Shown piece after piece: positions 1-6,944 of a stretch of DNA of 29,610 bases (position 1 is its first letter; the number at the start of each line of letters is the position of its first letter). The DNA comes from CAXTPV01 sp964249405 (GTDB taxonomy: Bacteria; Pseudomonadota; Alphaproteobacteria; Acetobacterales; Acetobacteraceae): the NCBI GenBank assembly GCA_964249405.1, contig CAXUBX010000040.1, positions 1-29,610 on the forward strand, in the 5' to 3' direction. The position numbers and the translations under genes are program-made. The notes below the pieces were generated by a model. The model searched no databases and was not told where the DNA came from. It saw only the letters and a list, made by a program, of their open reading frames with translations.

Positions 1-1070
1 CGCCCGGCAGCGCGCAGATCACGCTCGCGACCTGGTTCGCGGGGCTCTCGATCGGCCAGCTCGTGCAGGGGCCGCTGTCGGACCGGTTCGGCCGGCGGCG
101 TCCGCTGATGCTCGGCACGCTGGTGTTCACGGTCGCCTGCGCCGGCTGCGCGCTCGCGAACTCGATCGCGACGCTCGCGGTGTTCCGCTTCCTCGCGGCC
201 CTCGGCGCCTCGGCGTCGATGGTCGGACCGCGCGCGATCGTCCGCGACCTCCGCGACGGCCACGACGCGCGACGGCTGATGGCGCAGCTCACGCTGGTGA
301 TGGGGGCGGTGCCGATCGCCGCCCCGTCGCTCGGCGGCCTGCTGCTCACGGTCACGTCGTGGCGCGCGATCTTCTGGATCTGCGTCCTCTACGGGGTGGC
401 GGTGCTGGTGGTGGTCTGGCGCGCGTTGCCGGACACCCTGCCGCGCGAGCGGCGGATCCGGACCGACCTGATCAGCCAGATGATCCGCTACGTCACGATC
501 CTCCGCGAACGCTCCTTCATCACGCATGCGCTGATGATCGGCATGGCGCTGTTCGGGCTGTTCGCCTATCTCGGCGGCTCGCCGGTCGCCTACGTGCGGG
601 AGTTCGGCCTGACGCCGCCGGAATACGCGCTCGCCTTCAGCGTGAACGCGGCGATCTACATCGGCTCGATCCAGCTCAGCGTGCCGCTCGCGTCGCGCCT
701 CGGCCCCGACCGGTCGATGAGCCTGGCGTCGGCGTTCTTCATGGGTGCCAGCGTGGTGCTGGTCGCGGTCGCCTTCACGCGTCTCGGCGGCCTGTGGGGG
801 CTGCTGGCGGCGATCGCGCTCAACCTGTTCTCGATCGGGCTGCTCGGGCCGGTGGCGCCGGTCGCCGCCCTCGCCCGGCACGGCCCGCACGCGGGGAGCG
901 CCTCGGCGCTGCTCGGGACGCTGCAGTTCCTGCTCGGCGCGGCGGCGGCGTTCCTGGTCGGGCTGATGGACGACGGCACGGCGCGTCCGATCGCGATCCT
1001 GATGGTGGTCGCGTCGGTCGCGGTCGCGATCGCCGACCGCCTCCGGCCGCGCGGCCTGGCGGGACGCTGA
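1..1070 (+). CDS. Bcr/CflA-type MFS drug exporter (5' end outside window)
   Basis: This is the 3' part of a major facilitator superfamily exporter; the open frame enters from the left edge (first full codon at nt 3), so the N-terminus is missing. Near the edge it reads GQLVQGPLSDRFGRRRP, the MFS motif A between helices 2 and 3, in the form typical of Bcr/CflA drug:H+ antiporters. About ten further hydrophobic segments follow, ending in a short basic tail (RLRPRGLAGR). In this family the protein sits in the inner membrane and exports drugs or metabolites (bicyclomycin, chloramphenicol, sulfonamides); the substrate here cannot be read. A GTG at 63 is an internal codon, because family similarity continues upstream of it. 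The next gene starts 31 nt downstream on the same strand. Confidence 0.88.
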   Translation, partial: PGSAQITLATWFAGLSIGQLVQGPLSDRFGRRRPLMLGTLVFTVACAGCALANSIATLAVFRFLAALGASASMVGPRAIVRDLRDGHDARRLMAQLTLVMGAVPIAAPSLGGLLLTVTSWRAIFWICVLYGVAVLVVVWRALPDTLPRERRIRTDLISQMIRYVTILRERSFITHALMIGMALFGLFAYLGGSPVAYVREFGLTPPEYALAFSVNAAIYIGSIQLSVPLASRLGPDRSMSLASAFFMGASVVLVAVAFTRLGGLWGLLAAIALNLFSIGLLGPVAPVAALARHGPHAGSASALLGTLQFLLGAAAAFLVGLMDDGTARPIAILMVVASVAVAIADRLRPRGLAGR

Positions 1071-1101
1071 CGGGGCGGGACGCTGAGGAAAGGGAGGTGA
1101 C

Positions 1102-1659
1102 ATGGACGACGCGGGACGCTTCATCGCCGACGCACTCGACCGTCTCGGGGCGGCGGTCGCCGACCGGGACGCCCCGCTCCGGAACCTGTCGCTCGCGACC
1201 GTGTCGGCCGCCGGGACGCCGCGGCTCCGGACCGTGATCCTCCGGGCCCTCGATCGCGACCCGCTCCAGGTCACGGTGTTCACGGATCAGCGGGCGGGCA
1301 AGATCGCCGACATCACCGCGCACAAGCCGGTCGAGATGCTGGCCTGGTCGGCGCCGGACGGGCTGCAGCTCCGGCTGCGCGGCCTGGCGGCGCTCCACGG
1401 CGCCGGCTGCGACGTCGCCCGTCGCGCCTGGGCCGGGCTGTCGCCGGGCGGACGGAACGCCTACGGGCTCGATGCGACGCCGGGCAGCACGATCGGCGCG
1501 CCGGACCAGCCGCGCCCGCTCCCGGATCGCGAACGGAAGGGATTCTTCGCCGTGATCACGGTCGGGGTGGACCACCTCGACGTGCTCCGTCTCGGTCCGC
1601 ATGGCGCGCAGACGCGCGCGGTCCGGGACGGCTCGGGCGACCGCTGGGTCGCCCCCTGA
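1102..1659 (+). CDS. Pyridoxamine 5'-phosphate oxidase-like FMN-binding protein (Alr4036 type)
   Basis: The 185-aa protein resembles the PNPOx-like split-barrel flavoproteins of the Alr4036 group. The N-terminal half has the family pattern NLSLATVSAAGTPRLRTV, where the arginines normally contact FMN phosphate, then VFTDQRAGKIADI and a hydrophobic strand (VEMLAWSA). It is shorter than true PdxH (about 210-230 aa) and I do not see the full pyridoxal-phosphate binding C-terminus, so I would not call it PdxH. The ATG at 1102 is preceded by a strong purine-rich site (GGGAGGTGA, 1092-1100). The gene follows the exporter by 31 nt and may be cotranscribed with it. Family members bind FMN or F420-like cofactors and reduce diverse substrates; the role here is unknown. 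Confidence 0.78.
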   Translation: MDDAGRFIADALDRLGAAVADRDAPLRNLSLATVSAAGTPRLRTVILRALDRDPLQVTVFTDQRAGKIADITAHKPVEMLAWSAPDGLQLRLRGLAALHGAGCDVARRAWAGLSPGGRNAYGLDATPGSTIGAPDQPRPLPDRERKGFFAVITVGVDHLDVLRLGPHGAQTRAVRDGSGDRWVAP

Positions 1660-1690
1660 CCGAGGGTCGGCCCGGCGGGCGCTCCCGTCC

Positions 1691-1718
1691 TTGATCCGGG
1701 ATCGGATCGTCGGTTAAT
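1691..1718 (+). promoter_or_regulatory. Candidate sigma70-type promoter for the PAS-LuxR gene
   Basis: TTGATC (1691-1696, 4/6 to TTGACA) and GTTAAT (1713-1718, 4/6 to TATAAT) are separated by 16 nt, in the 110-nt gap before the regulator. It is one of the few AT-containing spots in the gap. It is a pattern match only. Confidence 0.3.
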
Positions 1719-1769
1719 GCGCGAGGCTTCCACGACCGATCGCCTGCCCCTCGCCCGAAGGCCTGCCCG

Positions 1770-3287
1770 ATGGACGCGCACATTCCGCAATCGGCCGGAC
1801 ACCATGGCCATCTGCAGCAGATCATCGCGGGCCTGACCGAAGGCGTGATCCTGGTCGAGCCGGACCAGACCCTGTCGTGGGCCAACCGGGCCGCGCTGGA
1901 GATGCACGGGGCGACCGAGCTCGACGAGCTCGGGCGCACGGTCGCGGACTATCAGACCCGCTTCAGGCTGACCTACTCCAACAAGCATCCGCTCGCCGCC
2001 GGTGACTACCCGGTCCAGCGCGTCGTCGCCGGCGAGGCGTTCGACGAGCTGGTGGTCGAGGTGACCCGTCTCGATCGTCCCGGCAGCCGCTGGATCCACC
2101 AGCTGCGCGGCCTGGTGCTGACGGGCTCGACGAAGCAGCCCGAGCTGCTCGCGCTGGTGATCGAGGACGTCACCGAGCGCTTCGACGCGGAGGAACGGTT
2201 CGAGAGGACCTTCGACGCCAACCCCGCGCCCGCGGTGATCTGCCGCCTGGGCGACCTGCGCTACGTGAAGGTCAACCGGGGTTTCCTGGAGATGACCGGC
2301 CTGACCCGGCACGACGTGATCGGGCAGTCCGTCTACGACATCGACATCCTCGCGGACGCCGAGAAGCGCGAGCAGGCGGTGGCCTGTCTGCGCGAGGGAC
2401 GGACGATCGAGCAGCAGGAAGCCTGCATTCCGGTCGGCGAAGGGCGGCGGAAGCCGGTGATCGTGGCCGGCCAGCCGATCGAGCTCGCGGACAAGCCGTG
2501 CATGCTGTTCACGTTCACCGACCTCGAACCGCGCAAGCGGGCGGAGGACGCGCTTCGGCACAGCGAGCAGCGATTCGCGACCGTGTTCAGGCTCGCACCG
2601 GTCCCGATGGCGGTGAGCACGCTCGACGACTTCATCTTCCTCGACGTCAACGACGCGTTCGCACGCCTGACAGGCTACTCGAACGGGGAGCTCGTCGGTC
2701 AGTGTCCGGCCGAACTGGCGCTCTGGGAGAGCTCGGAGGCGCGTCACGGACTGCACCGGGATTTCGGCAAGGCCGGCTCGGTGCGCAACCACGAGATCAG
2801 GCTGCGCACCAGGTCCGGAGAACTGCTCGAATGCCTCGTCTCCGCGGAACGCGTCACCATTCTCGACCGGCCGTGCGTCCTCAAGGTGCTCCAGGACATC
2901 ACGGATCGGAAACGGTCCGAGACCGAGCTGTTCGCCGCGATCGAGGCGGTGATGCAGGACACGTCCTGGTTCAGCCGCAAGGTGATCGAGAAGGTCGCCG
3001 ATCTTCGCCAGCCGGCCCGCACCGATGCGTCGTCGGTGGGCGTGGAGAGCCTGACGGAGCGCGAGCGGCAGGTGCTCGGCATCCTGTGTACCGGGACCGG
3101 GGACGCCGACATCGCGAGACAGTTCGGCCTGTCGCGGCACACGGTCCGGAATCACGTCTCCGCGATCTACGAGAAGATCGGCGTCCACAGTCGCAGCGCC
3201 GCGGTCGCCTGGGCGCGCGATCGGGGCCTCACCGCCCGTTCCTCCTCGGCGGCTCCGGATCGGACATCGTCTCTCAAGACGAAGTAG
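1770..3287 (+). CDS. Three-PAS LuxR-family transcriptional regulator
   Basis: A 505-aa cytoplasmic sensor-regulator. PAS domains lie at about residues 14-136, 142-254 and 265-380; the second and third carry typical stretches such as FLEMTGLTRHDVIGQ and FARLTGYSNGELVGQ, and each PAS ends near a coiled linker (DVTERFDAEERFERTF, DITDRKRSETEL). A helical linker (residues 385-412) leads to a GerE/LuxR helix-turn-helix at 426-487 (SLTERERQVL, then GLSRHTVRNHVSAIYEKIGV). There is no receiver, kinase or autoinducer domain, so signal sensing presumably occurs through a ligand or cofactor in a PAS pocket. The ATG at 1770 has a modest GAAGG site upstream. The gene sits directly upstream of the stress-protein group, and a perfect dyad lies 7 bp after its stop; it may control those genes, which is inference. 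Confidence 0.88.
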   Translation: MDAHIPQSAGHHGHLQQIIAGLTEGVILVEPDQTLSWANRAALEMHGATELDELGRTVADYQTRFRLTYSNKHPLAAGDYPVQRVVAGEAFDELVVEVTRLDRPGSRWIHQLRGLVLTGSTKQPELLALVIEDVTERFDAEERFERTFDANPAPAVICRLGDLRYVKVNRGFLEMTGLTRHDVIGQSVYDIDILADAEKREQAVACLREGRTIEQQEACIPVGEGRRKPVIVAGQPIELADKPCMLFTFTDLEPRKRAEDALRHSEQRFATVFRLAPVPMAVSTLDDFIFLDVNDAFARLTGYSNGELVGQCPAELALWESSEARHGLHRDFGKAGSVRNHEIRLRTRSGELLECLVSAERVTILDRPCVLKVLQDITDRKRSETELFAAIEAVMQDTSWFSRKVIEKVADLRQPARTDASSVGVESLTERERQVLGILCTGTGDADIARQFGLSRHTVRNHVSAIYEKIGVHSRSAAVAWARDRGLTARSSSAAPDRTSSLKTK

Positions 3288-3293
3288 CTCCGG

Positions 3294-3314
3294 TGCACTA
3301 GCCCTCCTAGTGCA
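3294..3314. promoter_or_regulatory. Perfect 8-bp inverted repeat upstream of the stress genes
   Basis: TGCACTAG (3294-3301) and CTAGTGCA (3307-3314) form a perfect dyad around a 5-nt centre (CCCTC). It begins 7 bp after the LuxR-type gene stop and ends 13 bp before a GGAAC element. There is no T-run after it, so a rho-independent terminator is unlikely. Its length and symmetry suit a dimeric helix-turn-helix regulator; the adjacent PAS-LuxR protein is the obvious candidate. Confidence 0.5.
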
Positions 3315-3327
3315 GCCGCCTCTGGCG

Positions 3328-3351
3328 GGAACGCTCCAGCTGGTGCCTGTT
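3328..3351 (+). promoter_or_regulatory. Candidate EcfG-type (general stress response) promoter
   Basis: GGAAC (3328-3332), 16 nt, then GTT (3349-3351) matches the alphaproteobacterial EcfG consensus GGAAC-N16/17-GTT; the base before GTT is T rather than the preferred C. It lies about 105 nt upstream of the DUF2382 stress gene. Stress proteins of this kind are typical members of the general stress response regulon, so the context supports the match. Confidence 0.5.
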
Positions 3352-3457
3352 GCGAACGCAGCAGACGTCGCGACCGGGCAGGCGACGCGATCGGCGAAGA
3401 TCCGACATCGCCGACGCCGCTCGCGGTCTCGACAGCACACATCTAGGAGAAACGAGA

Positions 3458-4303
3458 ATGACCGACGAAACGATCGTGGCCGTGTTCGACACGGCCGAGC
3501 ACGCCGCGATGGCGGTCCGCGATCTGGAGATCGCCGGGGTTCCGCGCGATGCGGTCTCGCGGCACACCGGGGCCGGGACGAATGCCGGGACGACCGCTGC
3601 CGACGCCGCGCACGGACGCGAGCCCGGGTTCTGGTCGCGGTTGTTCGGCGGCGAGCCCGAGCATCCGCACGACACCGCCGTCTACGACCGTAGTCTCGAG
3701 GCGGGTTCCACCGTGGTCACCGTGAAGGCGGGCGCGCAGCACGTCGCGCGGGTGCACGACATCCTCGAACGACACAACCCGGTCGACATCGACGAGCGGG
3801 CCTCGAACGACGCCCTGGGAGGGACCGCGGGCATGCCCGCGGCGGTCGCGAGGCCGGCGGCCAGCGGCGCCCGCGACGCCACCGCGGACCAAACGCTGCA
3901 GCTCTCGGAAGAGAGCCTGGCGGTGGGCAAGCGCGCGATCAACCGCGGCACCACGCGCGTCCGTCGCTACGTGGTCGAGACACCAGTCGAAAGGGAGGTC
4001 GCGCTGCACGACGAGCGCATCTCCGTCGAGCGGCGTCCCGTCACCGCGGGCCGGCCGGCCGGCGACACCGGCTTCTCGGACCGCACGGTGGAGATGACCG
4101 AGACCGGCGAAGTGCCGGTGGTCTCGAAGACGGCTCGCGTCACGGAAGAGGTGGTGCTCCACAAAGACGTGACGGACCGGACGGAAACCGTCCGCGACAC
4201 GTTGCGTCATGAGGATGTCGAGATCACCAGGGACGGGGACGCCGACCGTGTCGGCCGCGCGCCCGGACCGTCATCGACGGATCAATCGAGGTCGAAGGTC
4301 TGA
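3458..4303 (+). CDS. YsnF/AvaK-domain (DUF2382) stress protein
   Basis: A 281-aa soluble protein. Residues 1-110 look like the YflT-type general stress domain (IVAVFDTAEHAAMAVRDLE at the start; EAGSTVVTVKAGAQHVARVHDIL at 81-103). Residues 146-256 form a DUF2382/YsnF-AvaK domain (LSEESLAVGKRAINRGTTRV, repeated T/E/V-rich beta segments, ending TLRHEDVEITRD), joined by an Ala/Gly-rich linker. Proteins of this family accumulate in stress and stationary phase; no enzymatic activity is established. I chose the ATG at 3458 because AGGAGA (3445-3450) precedes it; the same frame stays open upstream to 3350 but without a ribosome site. An EcfG-like promoter lies upstream. Its N-terminal domain is related to the product of the gene at 4953. 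Confidence 0.88.
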   Translation: MTDETIVAVFDTAEHAAMAVRDLEIAGVPRDAVSRHTGAGTNAGTTAADAAHGREPGFWSRLFGGEPEHPHDTAVYDRSLEAGSTVVTVKAGAQHVARVHDILERHNPVDIDERASNDALGGTAGMPAAVARPAASGARDATADQTLQLSEESLAVGKRAINRGTTRVRRYVVETPVEREVALHDERISVERRPVTAGRPAGDTGFSDRTVEMTETGEVPVVSKTARVTEEVVLHKDVTDRTETVRDTLRHEDVEITRDGDADRVGRAPGPSSTDQSRSKV

Positions 4304-4304
4304 T

Positions 4305-4340
4305 CGGACCGAGGTGGTCCGGGTCACGCAAGGCGTGGCC
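4305..4340 (+). terminator. Two tandem hairpins after the DUF2382 gene
   Basis: Immediately after the stop, CGGACC (4305-4310) pairs with GGTCCG (4316-4321). Directly after it, GGTCACGC (4322-4329) pairs with GCGTGGCC (4333-4340) with one G-T wobble. There is no T-run, so this could be a pause, RNA-stability or attenuation structure as well as a terminator. Confidence 0.35.
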
Positions 4341-4414
4341 CGGGCCTGCTCCGTTCGGGACGACCCCCGACGCGAAGCGAGACGCAGACACCGAGCGACG
4401 TCCGGGACCGAATT

Positions 4415-4438
4415 CCGGACCGGGAGCCTGCGGTCCGG
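4415..4438. repeat. 8-bp perfect inverted repeat inside duplicated 10-mer
   Basis: CCGGACCG (4415-4422) and CGGTCCGG (4431-4438) form a perfect dyad with an 8-nt spacer, 41 bp before the secreted-protein gene. The decamer TCCGGGACCG also occurs twice, at 4401-4410 and 4434-4443. It could be an operator or an RNA hairpin; GC richness makes chance occurrence fairly likely. Confidence 0.3.
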
Positions 4439-4478
4439 GACCGCCGGGCCTCCCACCAACAACATCAGGATCGAGACA

Positions 4479-4907
4479 ATGAGAACGCTTTCCCTGACCC
4501 TCGTCGCCGCGCTGATGGCGACGGCGGCTTCGGCGCAGACGACGACCAACACCCCCACCACGCATTCCGGAACGGGAATGAGCGCGAGACAGAACGGCGC
4601 CGGGGCCGGAAATGCGACGGCCCCCGGGACCGGGATGGTCGATCACAACACGGGCACCGCGGCGGCCGGCGGCAACGACAACCAGGCGGTCGCCACGACC
4701 GGTGCCAATGCGACGCAGCCCGCCTACGGCGCGAACTCGTTCACGCGCGGCGAGGCCCGGCACCGGATCGAGAGCGAAGGCTTCAGCCGGGTTGCAAGCC
4801 TGCACAAGGATCGTCGCGGCGTCTGGCGCGGCATGGGCACCAAGGACGGCCAGCAGACGAAAGTCTGGCTCGACTACAAGGGGAATGTCGGGACCAGCAG
4901 CAGCTGA
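4479..4907 (+). CDS. Small secreted protein with C-terminal PepSY-like domain
   Basis: A 142-aa exported protein of unknown function. Residues 1-19 are a clear Sec signal peptide (MRTLSLTLVAALMATAASA, AxA cleavage before Gln20). Residues 20-85 are low-complexity, rich in Thr, Asn, Gly and Ala. Residues 86-137 form a compact domain (FTRGEARHRIESEGFSRV, then GVWRGMGTKDGQ and VWLDYKGNV) that resembles the alpha-beta hairpin of PepSY-like periplasmic proteins common in alphaproteobacteria. The ATG at 4479 is chosen for the signal peptide and the AGGATCGAG purine stretch (4467-4475); the frame is open upstream but shows no plausible protein. It sits between two general stress genes and probably belongs to that group. 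Confidence 0.75.
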   Translation: MRTLSLTLVAALMATAASAQTTTNTPTTHSGTGMSARQNGAGAGNATAPGTGMVDHNTGTAAAGGNDNQAVATTGANATQPAYGANSFTRGEARHRIESEGFSRVASLHKDRRGVWRGMGTKDGQQTKVWLDYKGNVGTSSS

Positions 4908-4952
4908 GAACCGGCTCGTTCCCAATCTAGCATCCAGAGACAGGAGGCCGAC

Positions 4953-5579
4953 ATGGCCGTTCGCACGTTCACGCATCTCTACGACGACTACGAGCACGCA
5001 CGTCAGACCGTCGAGACCCTGCAGGCCAACGGGATCCCGCACGACGACATCAGCATTGTTTCGAACAACGCCGACGATCGCCACGCGGTCGGCGGGACCG
5101 GGTCCGAGAACGGCGTCGAGACGTCGCACGCCGGAGCCGGCGCTTCGACGGGGACGCTGGTCGGCGGCGGCATCGGGTTGCTGACCGGCATCGGCCTTCT
5201 CGCGATCCCGGGTGTCGGGCCCGTGGTCGCCGCAGGCTGGCTCGTCGCGACCCTGACGGGAGCCGGCGTCGGCGCGGCCGGCGGAGGGCTGCTCGGATCG
5301 CTCGTCCACGCCGGCGTCCCGGAAGAGCACGCCCACGCCTATGCCGAGGGCGTCCGCCGTGGCGGAACGCTGGTCACCGTGCGCGGCGAGGAGAGCGAGG
5401 CCGCCCGGATCGAACAGATCCTGGACGGTCGGGCGCCGATGGCGGTCGACATGACCGCGCGCCGCGCCGAGTACGAGACCGGCGGCTGGAAGCAGTTCGA
5501 GGAGACCGGGCCACACTACACCACCGATCAGGTCGCCGAGGAGCGCATGCGGCGGTCCCCGCCGGCCCGGACGCTCTGA
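4953..5579 (+). CDS. General stress protein with glycine-zipper hydrophobic core
   Basis: A 208-aa protein. Residues 1-40 (TFTHLYDDYEHARQTVETL, then NGIPHDDISIVSNN) and 120-168 (AEGVRRGGTLVTVRGEESEA, then ARIEQIL) are the two halves of a YflT-like general stress domain. Between them, residues 61-118 are a glycine-rich hydrophobic insert (GGGIGLLTGIGLLAIPGVGP, then GAGVGAAGGGLLG) that could form a membrane hairpin or a glycine-zipper assembly. The last 40 residues are polar. AGGAGG (4942-4947) fixes the ATG at 4953. It follows the secreted-protein gene by 45 nt. Proteins with this architecture are widespread near stress genes in alphaproteobacteria, and their activity is unknown. Confidence 0.8.
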   Translation: MAVRTFTHLYDDYEHARQTVETLQANGIPHDDISIVSNNADDRHAVGGTGSENGVETSHAGAGASTGTLVGGGIGLLTGIGLLAIPGVGPVVAAGWLVATLTGAGVGAAGGGLLGSLVHAGVPEEHAHAYAEGVRRGGTLVTVRGEESEAARIEQILDGRAPMAVDMTARRAEYETGGWKQFEETGPHYTTDQVAEERMRRSPPARTL

Positions 5580-5820
5580 TCGGGGCGCGAGCGGACAGCC
5601 CGACCGTCACGGTCACCCGGTCGGCCGAACGGCGGCCGGGACGACCGCGACGAGGCATCCGCCCCGGGGGGATCGGATGACGAAACCAACGATGCTATCG
5701 AGGTGCGCGAAGCGCACGGCGAGCGGGATGGTCCGAGGGCGGACCGTGGCGTCTCGCATTCCAGGGCATCCCGCTTCCGGGGCGCCCTGTCACCATCCTA
5801 GACCTGTCGGGAGATGACGC
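5580..5820. other. 241-bp intergenic region before the GlsB-like gene
   Basis: No convincing gene. It holds a small hairpin after the upstream stop (GACCG 5602-5606 with CGGTC 5610-5614) and a second potential stem, GGTCC with GGACC, further on. I found no GGAAC element or clear sigma70 pair here, so the promoter of the next gene is not visible to me. Confidence 0.4.
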
Positions 5821-6081
5821 ATGTCCATCATCGGTTGGCTCATACTCGGACTGATCGCCGGCTTCATCGCCAGCAAGATCATCAACAAGTCGGGCGAGGG
5901 ATTGCTGCTCGACATCGTGCTCGGGATCGTCGGTGCCGTGGTCGGCGGCTTCATCTTCTCGGCATTCGGCGCATCGCCGGTCACCGGGCTCAACATCTAC
6001 AGCCTGATCGTGGCCGTGATCGGGGCGATCGTGGTGCTGTTCATCTACCACGCCGTGGTCGGTCGAGGACGGACGATCTGA
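5821..6081 (+). CDS. GlsB/YeaQ/YmgE-family stress response membrane protein
   Basis: An 86-aa integral inner-membrane protein of the transglycosylase-associated (PF04226) family. The N-terminus (MSIIGWLILGLIAGFIASKI), a central glycine-rich helix (LGIVGAVVGGFIFSAFG) and a third helix (YSLIVAVIGAIVVLFIYH) match the three-helix plan, and the length is normal. Members are induced by stress; despite the family name there is no catalytic domain. GGGAGATGA just upstream of the ATG at 5821 is a good ribosome site. It is the last gene of the stress group and ends 39 nt before a TetR gene. Confidence 0.92.
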   Translation: MSIIGWLILGLIAGFIASKIINKSGEGLLLDIVLGIVGAVVGGFIFSAFGASPVTGLNIYSLIVAVIGAIVVLFIYHAVVGRGRTI

Positions 6082-6120
6082 AAGGGTTCCGTCCCCCGGC
6101 GTCGTTCATCGGGATCAGGG

Positions 6121-6729
6121 ATGGATCCTGATCCCGGTCGTCGGCTGCCCGGCTCGGCCATCGCGAGCGGAATGGCACGGGGGAGCAGCACCACGGCGAG
6201 CCGGGCGCGGGCCGGCGCGAACCCTCCCGCGCCCGCCCGCCACCACGGCAACCGGTTCGGGCGCAGCGAGGAGGCGCGCCAAGCCGTCATGGAGGCGGTC
6301 GGCGGGCTCCTTCTCGGGCGTGGCTTCGCCGCGCTGACGGTCGAGGCCGTGGCGGCGCGCGCCGGCGTCGGCAAGCAGACGATCTATCGCTGGTGGTCGT
6401 CGAAGAGCGATCTGCTGTTCGATGCCTTCGTCGACGAGACCAGGGAAGAGCTCGAGCCGATCGATCGCGGTGACCTTCGTTCCGACCTCGTCGCGCATCT
6501 CCGGCAGGTGTTCGCGTTCTTCGGGCGCGCGAGCAATGCGGCGATGTTCCGCGCCCTCGCGGGCCAGGCACAGCTCGACGAGGCCGTCGAACGCCGCTTC
6601 CGTGACGAGATCGTCGAGCAGCAACGCGAGCGCGATCGTGCCCCGTTCCGCAACGCGCACCGACGCGGCGAATGGCCCGACCTCGCGGACGCCGAGCGCG
6701 CCATCGACGAGACGCATCGTCTCGATTAG
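6121..6729 (+). CDS. TetR/AcrR-family regulator, C-terminus apparently shortened
   Basis: A 202-aa protein with a TetR DNA-binding domain at about residues 50-96 (EEARQAVMEAVGGLLLGRGF, VEAVAARAGVGKQTIYRWWS). After it comes a ligand-domain start (LLFDAFVDETREEL) of the TetR_C_11 type, including the late motif RRGEWPDLADAERAIDE. In relatives this motif is followed by roughly 30 more residues forming the last helix; here the frame stops after IDETHRLD. The N-terminus carries about 45 extra disordered residues, so the true start may be the ATG at 6172. The missing C-terminal helix could impair dimerization, so this may be a decaying gene, though the DNA-binding part is intact. The two COG4705-type membrane genes downstream are possible targets. 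Confidence 0.75.
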   Translation: MDPDPGRRLPGSAIASGMARGSSTTASRARAGANPPAPARHHGNRFGRSEEARQAVMEAVGGLLLGRGFAALTVEAVAARAGVGKQTIYRWWSSKSDLLFDAFVDETREELEPIDRGDLRSDLVAHLRQVFAFFGRASNAAMFRALAGQAQLDEAVERRFRDEIVEQQRERDRAPFRNAHRRGEWPDLADAERAIDETHRLD

Positions 6730-6944
6730 GTCCGAGGCGACAGATCCGTGGTGTCGCATGCAAGGTACGCCCGCCGCCTTCCACGCAAGCGTCTCCGGCG
6801 ACAGGCCCTCGAAGAACGGAAGCGGCCCATGGCCGGCCGTCCGCGGCCGGTGCGCCGATCCCGGCGAGCCGCCGTCCGGCCGGCCGCTCGAGGCGGGATG
6901 CTACGCGATCGTCGACCATCCCGCCGCGGCGCGCCGCGGCCGCG

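Noticed and set aside
1770..3287. Quorum-sensing LuxR receptor
   Set aside because: The HTH is LuxR-type, but the N-terminus is three PAS domains rather than an autoinducer-binding domain, and no synthase gene is nearby.
1461..3440. A 659-codon minus-strand frame opposite the PAS-LuxR gene
   Set aside because: The composition is Arg/Asp/His-rich shadow sequence, while the + strand product has three PAS domains and a textbook HTH.
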